Positions 55,928-64,000 of a DNA stretch of 64,000 nucleotides are shown here, piece by piece. The notes beneath the pieces were generated by a model. The model did not search any database, had not been told where the DNA came from, and saw only the letters and a list, made by a program, of their open reading frames with translations. This DNA is from Symsagittifera roscoffensis. Taxonomy: Eukaryota; Xenacoelomorpha; Acoela; Convolutidae. Every line of letters begins with the position of its first letter. Within the stretch, counting starts at the first letter, position 1. The stretch covers positions 40,071,797 to 40,135,796 of the forward strand of contig NC_087071.1 in assembly GCF_963678635.1 (NCBI RefSeq). Direction: 5' to 3'. The translations under genes and the position numbers were made by a program.

Positions 55928-57620
55928 CTAGAAAAATATCCTCTAGACAAAGACTTCATCGACTTTGAAAAACTGAGAAAGGGTGAAATTAAAGAGCAAC
56001 AAGAATTGAAAAAAAATCGAATCAAAATTGTGCTTTCATCTGATTGGGAAAAATATACACTTACAAGAGACTGGATGAAACACGAAATGTTAGTGTTTGA
56101 AAACTTTTTGCATTAGCACAACAAAATGGAATGCAAAACATGGTTCGATTTCATTCCAATAAAGGAAGTGAACTGATAAAACTTGTATGTGCACTTGCAA
56201 GCCTAACTAACATGTCTACAGAAATCAACAAGTTATAAATTTATTCATATTGCGAAGTTGACAAGGATGTGTGTGAAAAACTAGGAGAAGAAATGACCGG
56301 TGGCCCTTCCATCGTGTTTACTCGAGAAGCTGTCGTTAATGAGAAATTCATCAGAAGTTCAAGAAAAAAAACTAAATCGACTATTGGAATTGATGCAAGC
56401 CAGCTTTACTCATACTCAAAAAGTCAAGATACGCAAACAGGACTGTTTACGAGATACATTTTGACACCGATATACCGCATTTCAAGGCCATACGTAACTA
56501 AAATCGCAACATTGAGGATAGGGTCATATCTTTTCACCAGAAAACAAGACCTGAATAAAAAAAAAGAAAGCCTTTTCACATCTGAAAAACGGAAGAAAAT
56601 TGATCAATTTTTTGTGGACGGTTATTGTGATCAGTGTAATACAGTACTCCAAAGAATGGGATTTTACTACCACTTCTTTTCCTGTCAAGAAGCTCACCTT
56701 CCCTAACAGAACAGGATATTGAGCGAGGTAAAAAAAAAGAGAGAGATGGATGACATGAGACGGGAGCAATTTAGAGCAAAAGGATATAAGTTGAATTAAT
56801 TAGGAGTTGTGAGTTTGAAAACCGATGACAGAAACAAGACTCATATCTGAGCCAACTTTCCATAGAATACACCTCTTTCTCCAGACTCCCCTCTATCAAA
56901 AACAAAAGAGTGTTCTCTTTTTGGTTACACTCAGTGCAATTGAATTGTTCCAGATGAACTAATTTCACAACCTGCCAATTCATCCCAATTTTAAAGAACA
57001 CCGAAGTTGATAACTAGAATCAAACTGGAAAATTAAACATTTATAACCCCATTCCTTTATTCATTTGGAACATTGTTTGCAGTATACCAAAAACCACCGT
57101 TATATTCAATATTCTCCTCGATAATGTTTCAATGAATTCGTTCAATTAGTAGATGATGATATAAGAGAAGGAGACGAAAAACCTCTATCAGGAATTGTAG
57201 CAGAAACAGTGAAGTTTTTGGATAAATTCTTTTAAGGACAACAGATCCTTGACAGGTCCCGACATACAATCACGAAGTATCTCAATGATGAAAAGACTGA
57301 CAAGGCAATCATTGAACAACTGCTCAAAAGACTAAACACAGTTGAGAAAGCTTTGCATGAGGTAGAGTTGCTGAAATCCATACATTTTGACAACTCAAAA
57401 TCCTCGACTGGAATTCCATTTCAACTACTTGTTTTCGTTGAAATCAAACCATCGAGCGCAGAGAACTCATCACATTTGTGTTTTTCATATTGTAGTATGT
57501 AAAAAAATAAGAAAGTTGGAGCTCTTCTATAACTTCTCTAACAAGTTTTCCAACGTTAAAATGTTGAAGAGTTGGAGATGGACAGAGTTAGTTTTGCCTT
57601 GATTAGCTCCTACTGAAGTA
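55928..57620 (+). pseudogene. Family-B DNA polymerase remnant, copy A (Polinton-like)
   Basis: Starts after a TTTTCAG acceptor (55921-55927) and can be followed in shifting plus-strand frames for 1.7 kb. An upstream stretch contains SSDWEKYTLTRDWMKHEM (about 56036-56090). The main frame at 56269-56706 holds motif A, IDASQLYSYS, with its catalytic Asp codon at 56392-56394. A Cys-rich section (DGYCDQCNTVLQRMGFYYHF) and a downstream conserved stretch follow. The motif B region (about 57190-57250) is interrupted by a stop, and the motif C Asp-Thr-Asp site (about 57575-57590) is damaged, reading MDRVS. Family-B polymerases of this kind replicate linear, protein-primed elements such as Polintons/Mavericks and adintovirus-like elements. 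This copy has several stops and frameshifts and cannot be active. It converges on copy B. Confidence 0.75.
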
Positions 57621-57689
57621 AACTTATACGAGAAACACTTTCACCATGAAACAAACACTGAAACCATACTAGTTCTATTTCGCACCTTA

Positions 57690-58060
57690 GTAAATTGTAT
57701 ACTCGAAACTAACAAACAGCCTGCTGAATGCATAATCTATTCTTTATCTTGATCATTTCCACCTGATCATCTCACATGTCTACAACTCACTTGGCATTGT
57801 TCACTAATCCCAGTTTGGTCGTTTTCGCTTTCTAGCATAGCAGGTGACTGTAGCATCCTTGAAACTTTTATCAGCGAAATCATCCATATCAGTGAAGCAA
57901 TAAGTCGTGCATCCAACCCTTTCAATAGTAAATTAAAACAAGACTCTTTTGATTCTGTCATTAATTAATTCCTCAGTTCAGTCTTTCCGTACATTCTTTC
58001 AACCATTTCAATAAATTGTGCTGAATTTTGCGGGTGAAGAAAAAGTACAAATCCTTGTTG
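57690..58060 (-). repeat. Segment S, copy 1 (relic ORF beside the polymerase element end)
   Basis: Directly repeated at 61780-62110. On the minus strand both copies share a frame containing GCTTYCFTDMD and YARKRKRP, with mostly conservative differences, so this was probably coding. Here it ends in NWD followed by a stop. It sits just beyond segment T on the side away from polymerase copy B. Function unknown. Confidence 0.55.
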
Positions 58061-58119
58061 CTGTCACTTTCAGGAGAAGTGCAGTTTTTTTAATCAGCGA
58101 AATGTTTGTAAAGATTTAA

Positions 58120-58640
58120 GGAAGAAGTAAAAGAGTGAGCAGAAGTGGGTTGAGGGTGGTGGAAGAACCTTATGTTTTAAGATACAGAATTGAGCATCAG
58201 GTCTCCCAGCTATGTTTTAAAATTTGGTGTAGAGTCCTAAATGTAATAATCTAGGGAAAAAGATTCGTAATGTTTGATGGTTTGCGTGATGATAAAGGAA
58301 TGATAAAAAAAAGGTATTTTTGTATTTTCTCTAGTTTCATCGCAAAAACCTCGTCACGCGTTACGTAATTGGTAAACCTCAGTGGTCAATCACGTGTAGA
58401 CTGTGGAAGGAAAGTATTATATTGTGTTTTTTGGCTCAAGGTAAGTCAATGCTAAGAGTTTTTGCGCAAAAGCTTGGCATTTTTGTCATAAAAACAAACT
58501 CAAATTTTTCAGTAAAACTTGAAAAAACTTGATAAGATTTGGTATATCTTGACCTATTAAACATTTTGTTATTACTTAATCATACTTGATAAAACAGTAC
58601 TCTGTTTACCTAAAACTATGGTGAAACCTTCTGAAAATTT
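58120..58640 (+). repeat. Segment T, copy 1: relative of the 15-kb element's arm tip
   Basis: Shares ordered blocks with the left arm tip at 5740-6440: AGAGTGAGCAGAAGTGGG against GGTGAGGGAGAGTGGGG; TATGTTTTAAGATA against TATGTATTAAGATAGGG; TCGCAAAAACCTCG-CGCGTTACGTAA against TCGCATAAATCTCGGCATGCGTTATGTAA; GATAAGATTTGGTATA against GATAAGATTTGATATA; and CTATGGTGAAACCTTCTGAAA against CTATGCTGAAACCTACTGAAA. It abuts the 3' end of polymerase copy B, as a terminal repeat would. Confidence 0.7.
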
Positions 58641-61400
58641 GCAATAGATTCATCGCCGAATGGCTCTAGGAATCTTTTAGTCAATCCCTTGCTGCTCAAC
58701 TTCATTTTTTCTGATCTATTTTCATAGCAACAATAAAATTTGCTACATAAGCTTTTCCGTACAATTGAATTCTTCTTTAAAAATTCTAGGCTCTCGTTTA
58801 TTGTGTTTCTTGTTAACGCTGCAACATGTTCGTGGAAGAAAATTCGTCTTTGAAACTGCAATAAATGAATCTCTGCATTCATTTTTGTCAATTTTTCTAG
58901 TCATCTTCTTTGTTCGAACGAATAGAATCATACAAAAATTCCTGAGTAAGAGCTAAATACATCAAATTAGCGTCCATTTCAATTCCTCAAATTTATTTAG
59001 ATCAAAAAATTGTCAAAAAAAATTGTATTAAATCTCCAGCATTCTCATCTTTGCATACTGCAGAAGGAAAAAGTCGACACTTATGGGTTCTCTGTGCTCA
59101 ATTGTTGACTTTAGTAACTCAATCTCGTACAAATTTTTCTGAACAGTTATCAAGTGTTTGACGAGTGCTTCATTGATTGCTTTGTGAGTTTTCTTGTCTT
59201 TTAACTAACTTCTGTTGTATGTCTCGATATATCCAATATCTGGTAGCCGTAGGATCAAAAACCTAAAAATTTCATGGCTTCTGCAACAACTCCAGATAAA
59301 GAGTTCTCGTCCCCTTCCCTTCTAGAATCAACAACTGGCTGGAAATCTTGTTGTAGGAAGCAGTAATCTTTTGTTAAGTGTAAGCCAAGTTCTCTAAAGA
59401 AATTGAAGAGAGGAGTAATGGCAGAGCCATTTTCTAGTTTGGAACTAGATATTAGCATTCTTTTAGGTAGGATCATTTTGAACGGCATAATTTTGAAATA
59501 ATAGTTTCTTCTAACTTCAGTAATTCTAAAAATTTGAGAATAATGAACAAACTGCTTTTCAGTTCATCTGAAACACTTAAGTGACATTTAATATAGTCAT
59601 AAAAAGATCCATCTTTTGTTTTTTTCCAATAAAAATTCAGTAGAGAGAAATTTTTTTTTAGAGAAAACAGGTTCGCAAATGATTCTTAAATTTTCATTTG
59701 TTTTGACGTTTTGCCACAACTCACATTTCCTTATCATCTCGAGTTTGTGTCCTTTTTCACGAATATAGTCCTGCGTCAAATCATTCAACTCCCACCTTTT
59801 GTTTCCGTTCTCAATATCTTCACCGCTCAGGCACAGAAGTGGTAATAGCTTTCCATATCTTTAAACACCATTTTGCAGTATCCATCTACAACAGAAAACA
59901 GTAATTGTTTTATTTCCAGACGTGTGGAAACACATATTTGCAATCTGGTCTTGTTTTTTTATAAAAAAGACATGACTTTTTTCTCAAAGATGCGAGATTG
60001 GTTGTGTCTAGCCTGAAGTATCTGCAAATATCGGAATATAATTCTCATTATGTGAACAATCTTGTTGACATATATTGACACATTGATTAGGGGTAAAGCT
60101 GGATCGCATCAACTCCAACGATTGATTTGCAAATAATTGCTGAATTCTGATTAAGGTTTCGTCCACAACAGCTTTTCGCGTGAAAACAATTGATAGTCCA
60201 CCCATCATGTCCTCCTTAATTTTCACTCACAAGCTTTATCAATTTGACAAAAAGCGTAGAATTTTTCCTTGGTAATTTTGTCAGACAAATGAATGCCAGA
60301 TTTTGAAGAGTACGAAAGTCTTTTTGTCTCACTTGCTTTATAGCTTTCGAGAAAAGAGTCTTAAGATGTTGCCCCACCCAAAAAATTCATGATATTCAGA
60401 AACTGTTTGACTGCAAACTTGAAGTACATCAAATTGTTAGCCTTTTTGATAATCATTGGTTGAGTTTCTTTATCATTAATTAAGTAGTCAATCAGATGGC
60501 TCTTGATCTAGTGTAAATCATTTTGACCACTATTAAATCCTAATACACGTGACGTGTTAATATACCTCTCCAGGTTTTTGTTTCAAATCAATCAGCTGAT
60601 TTTTCTGCATCCTCAAAAACTGGGTTGACCTATCAGTTTCCTCTGTGTCTTCTGCACATTCTTCTTCCTTTTCAATGTTTTTAGTTGGATGGTTTCGAAT
60701 TCTTTCACTCAACTCCGGTAAAAAATTTGACGTCCGCTATTCTACTACGTTTTCCTTATCTAGAAATTTAGTTCTCATTTTGAGCCTACTTTTTTCTGCC
60801 AAAAAATCAAAATTGATTCAAAAATATATAATAAGCTTTTGGGCTTCCTTGCTACAAAGAAAAATTTGTCCATCTATCAGTTTTGAGGATTTTGATGCAG
60901 ACATTAGAACGTGTTCTCCAATCCAAATTGCTGTTGTGTAGATTTCAGCTCGTCTGTCGGAGCACATTGTGAATCAAAATCGAAAAGGCTACATTGTTGA
61001 ATACTTTGTTATCTTTTGAAACTGAGATATTGAAAACGTCCAAATTTTCAAACAGCGTTTCTTGAAGTGTGTTTACTTTTATTGGGTAAATGTGTCGCAC
61101 TCCGTCTTAAATTTGATAAATTCTCTGTTGAAATTATTTGACCTGTATAAAAAAACCACCAGAACTAGGGCATCGAAAACACTTGAAAAAAAACTATCAT
61201 CATCGTTTATATGAAAGATATGATTGGTGAATCACAATAGTTAGACTGTTTTGTCAAACCTTCAATTAGCTAGACGAGCCAATTCTCCGACGTGATCTTG
61301 TACATCAAAATCTAATTTAACGATGTTGCATCCAATCATTTCTTCAATAAGAGGTAAACCTTCAACGCGAACTCCTTGAAACTTTTAAAGATCGTGTCCA
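58616..61400 (-). pseudogene. Family-B DNA polymerase remnant, copy B
   Basis: The most complete copy. Reading the minus strand from about 61400, a relic upstream part has conserved pieces at 61340-61270 and 60960-60830. The block GGPSIVFTRKAVVDETLIR (about 60200-60150) comes next. Motif A, IVGVDAIQLYP, has its Asp codon at 60110-60108 and is followed at once by a stop. Then come TQDYIREKGHKLEM (about 59780-59740), a block with KRMLISSSKLENGS and DSRREGDEN (59488-59255), the motif C region (about 58990-58960), where Asp-Thr-Asp-Ser reads DANL, and a C-terminal part with FLPRTCC and FYCCYENRSEKMKLSSKG (58931-58616). Inactivated by stops, frameshifts and loss of motif C. Segment T follows directly. 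Confidence 0.75.
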
Positions 61401-61415
61401 GACTTGGATTAAAAC

Positions 61416-61778
61416 TCATTTCAAATAAAGTATTTTTTGTGTGCGTAGTAAATCCGATGTTTTTCTTTTCGACATTAGGAAGATCAAATCTGAAGCAATA
61501 ATTATTTTTGCTACGGAATCCAGCTTATTGATTACTTCATCCAGGTTTTCATTGATTACTGTAGTATCTACCATAGACATTCGGAAGTTGATTGTTTTAT
61601 GCCTCCAGTTTTCCATTTCTGTATCTTTGAGCTTCTCTCCTTCTTCCCCTTCCTCTTCCATTTTGTTCAAGTCTGTATCACCTGATTTCCGTTGCTTAGC
61701 TCTAGGTTCCCTTCTCCGGTATTGATGGAGAGAGTAGTAACTCGGAAACTCCTTCTCACGAGACGAACAAACCTTCAA
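61416..61778 (-). pseudogene. Upstream acidic/charged ORF of the polymerase element
   Basis: Minus-strand frame of about 120 codons with a TTG at its 5' end. The first ATG lies within NKMEEEGEEGEKLKD. A basic segment (QYRRREPRAKQRK) is followed by an acidic one and a helical region (INENLDEVINKLDSVAKIII). It lies immediately upstream of copy B in the same direction, so it is either the N-terminal part of the polymerase polyprotein or a separate small gene of the element. Not recognised by itself. Confidence 0.4.
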
Positions 61779-61779
61779 C

Positions 61780-62110
61780 TACACTCAAAGCTAACAAATA
61801 GCCTGCTGACTGGATGATCTATTCCGTATCTTGATCATTTCCACCTTATCACCTGACATGTCTACTACTCACTGGGCAAGGTTCACTAATACCAATGGTC
61901 GTTTTCGTTTTCTAGCATACCAGGTGACAATAGCATCCTTGAAAGTTTTATCAGCGAAACAATCCATATCAGTGAAGCAATAAGTCGTGCATCCAGAATT
62001 TTTCATTAGTAAATTAAAACAAGACTCATTTGATTCCGTCATTAATTCATTCCTGAGTTCAGACTAGTCTTTCAATCATTTCAACAAACTGTGCTGAATT
62101 TTTTGGGTTA
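61780..62110 (-). repeat. Segment S, copy 2
   Basis: Direct repeat of 57690-58060. On the minus strand the shared frame (containing GCTTYCFTDMDCFADKTFKD and YARKRKRPLVLVNLAQ) is longer open than in copy 1. Its repeated association with segment T supports S-T being one unit of the element family or its duplicated flank. Confidence 0.55.
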
Positions 62111-62164
62111 TGAAAAAGTACAAATTCTTGTTCCTGTCACTTTCAAATGCGAAAGTGCAGTTTT

Positions 62165-62520
62165 TTGAATCAGCGAATTGTTTGTAGACTTAAGGGAGAA
62201 GTAAAAGAGTGAGCAGAAGTGGGTAGAGGGTTGTGGACGAACCTCATGTTTTAAGATAGAAAATTGAGCATCAGGTCTCACAACTATGTATTAACAATGA
62301 ATTCAGAGTCTTAAATGTACTAATCTAGGGAATAAGATTGTTAATGTTTTCTGGTTTGTGTGATGGTAAGGGAGTGTTAAGAAAATGGTATTTTTGTATA
62401 TTCTCTAGTTTTATCGCAAAAGTCTCGGAGCGCGTTACGTAATTGATAAACCTCAATGGTCAGACTTATTACAACAGTATTTTGTCTGCCTAAAACTATG
62501 CTGAAACCTTCTGAAACCTC
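62165..62520 (+). repeat. Segment T, copy 2
   Basis: Second copy of the arm-tip-like segment: AGAGTGAGCAGAAGTGGG (62207), TCATGTTTTAAGATAG (62246), GTGTGATGGTAAGGG (62358) and TCTCGGAGCGCGTTACGTAA (62421). It ends with CTATGCTGAAACCTTCTGAAA. It lacks about 100 bp present in copy 1 around 58440-58560. It joins polymerase copy C directly at about 62520-62560. Confidence 0.7.
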
Positions 62521-62539
62521 AAAAAAACACAAAAAAATT

Positions 62540-64000
62540 GACATTCATTTTTTTGAATTTTTGCCAAAACTCACATTTCCACATAATCTCGAGTTTGTGT
62601 CCTTTTTCGCGAATATAGTCCTGCGTCAAATCATCCATCTCTCACATTTTGTTTCTGTTCTCAAGATCTTCACGGCTAAAAGAGCGACGAGTTTCCTGAC
62701 AGTCACAGAAGTGGTAATAGCATTCCATATCTTTAAACACCATTTTGCAGTGATCGCAATATCCATCTAGAATAAAAAACAGTAATTTTTTTATTTCCAG
62801 ACGCGTGTAAACACATGTTTGCAATCTGGTCTTGTTTCTCATTAAAAAGACATGATCGTTTTCTCAAAGATGCGAGATTGGTTGTGTACGGCATATCGGA
62901 ATAAAATGCCCATCATGTGAACAATTGTGTTGACATATATTGACACATTGATAAGGGTAAAGCTGGATCGCAGCAATTCCAACGATTGATTTGCAAATAT
63001 TTGCTGAATCCCTGATGAAGGTTTTGTCCACAACAGCTTTTTGCGTGAAAACAATTGATGGTCCACCCATCATGTCCTCTCTAATTTTCTCTCACAACTT
63101 TTATCAACTTGACAAAATGTGTGTAATGTTTCATTGGTTGTTTTGTGCAGTCAAATAAGCGCCAGATTTAGAAGAGTACAAAAGCCTTTTTGTCTCACTT
63201 CCTTAATAACTTTCGAGACAGGAGTCTTAAGATTGTTGCTCCACCCAAAAATTTCATAAAATTTAGAAATTTTTTGTCTGCAAACTTGAAGAACATCAAA
63301 TTGTTAGCCTTTTTGATAACCATTGGTTGAGTTTCTTTATCATGAATTAAGTAGTCAATCAAACCTCTCCAGGTTTTTGTTTCAAATCAATCAGCTGATT
63401 TTTCTGCATCCTCAAAAACTGGGTTTCCTGTGTGTCTTCTGCACATTCATCTTCACTTTCAATGTTTTCAGGTGGATGGTTTTGACATCTTTCACTCAAT
63501 TCCAGAAAAATTTTACACATCCACTATTTTACTACTTTTTTCTGATCTTGAAATTTAATTCTCATTTTGAGCCTACTTTTCTCTGCCAACAATTCAAAAT
63601 TGATTTAAAAATCTTTAATAAGTTTTTGCGGGTCCTTGTTACAAAAAAAAATGGTTTATCTATCACTTTCGAGGATATTGATGCAGAATTGGAACTTGCT
63701 TTCTACTCCAAATTGTTGTTTGGGTAGATTTCAGTTCGTCTGTTAGAACACATTTTGAATCAAAATCGAAAACGGCTACATTGTTGGATACTTAATTTTT
63801 TCGAAACTGAGATATTGATATCTTCCAACTTTTCAAATAGCGTTTCTTGAATCTTGTTTACCTTTATTGGGTAAATGTGTCGAACTCGATCTTACATTTG
63901 ATTAGTTTTTTGTTGAAATAGTTTGACTTGTTTAAAAAACCACAGAACTAGGGCATCGAAAACACTTGAAAAAAAATATCATCATTGTTTATATGAAAGA
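62540..64000 (-). pseudogene. Family-B DNA polymerase remnant, copy C (truncated)
   Basis: Same orientation as copy B and closely similar to it (for example 63370-63480 against 60575-60690). It contains MMGGPSIVFTQKAVVDKTFI (63073-63014) and motif A as IVGIAAIQLYPYQC. The catalytic Asp is replaced by Ala (codon at 62974-62972). The Cys-rich block DGYCDHCKMVFKDMECYYHF (about 62770-62700) and the start of the following conserved block come after. The sequence then passes directly into segment T, so the C-terminal roughly 1 kb, including motifs B and C, is deleted. The 5' part continues beyond the window's right edge. Confidence 0.75.

Overview
The window is AT-rich animal genomic DNA built mostly from dead or dying mobile elements. 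I see no rRNA, no intact tRNA, no CRISPR array and no bacterial gene layout. Splice-like junctions (TTTTCAG acceptors, GTAAG/GTAAC donors), short exon-like open stretches and long A/T runs suggest a small-intron metazoan. A nematode would fit, but I cannot name the species. A run of 200 N at 34658-34857 marks a scaffold gap.

Layout. (1) 1-5615: somewhat GC-richer debris of a Ty3/gypsy-type LTR retrotransposon on the minus strand. It has a probable gag/protease remnant (about 500-1700) and several rearranged copies of the 3' half of an integrase (3060-5615). (2) About 5660-20580: a 15-kb foldback element with inverted terminal repeats of about 3.7 and 4.1 kb. Each arm carries a small two-zinc-finger gene, and the interior holds six to eight small unrecognised ORFs. 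(3) 20580-25400: degenerate tandem repeats, a GC-rich palindrome, a tRNA-like fragment and short minisatellites. (4) About 25405-34657: a second giant foldback with arms over 4 kb and no convincing genes; the scaffold gap lies in its right arm. (5) 34858-37500: an array of palindromic GCGGAATCCGC motifs followed by an unrecognised, possibly multi-exon gene. (6) 37500-55920: a roughly 1-2 kb repeat family, including a nearly identical 4.97-kb tandem duplication (38466-48402) and an 88-bp perfect inverted repeat (50552-50760). (7) 55928-64000: three broken copies of a family-B DNA polymerase gene of the type carried by self-synthesising (Polinton-like) elements. One is on the plus strand; two are on the minus strand and head-to-tail.

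Connections. The outer about 0.7 kb of the 15-kb element's arms shares an ordered series of sequence blocks with the segment beside the 3' side of two of the polymerase copies (58120-58640 and 62165-62520). This suggests that the 15-kb foldback and the polymerase-bearing elements are relatives with common termini, the former lacking its own replication gene. All three polymerase copies are inactivated by different lesions, so nothing visible here is autonomous. The small ORF cassette inside the 15-kb element is the part I cannot match to known gene families and is the best candidate for new biology.

Limits: boundaries of repeats were judged by eye and may be off by tens of bases. No similarity search was possible. 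Family assignments rest on short recognisable motifs.
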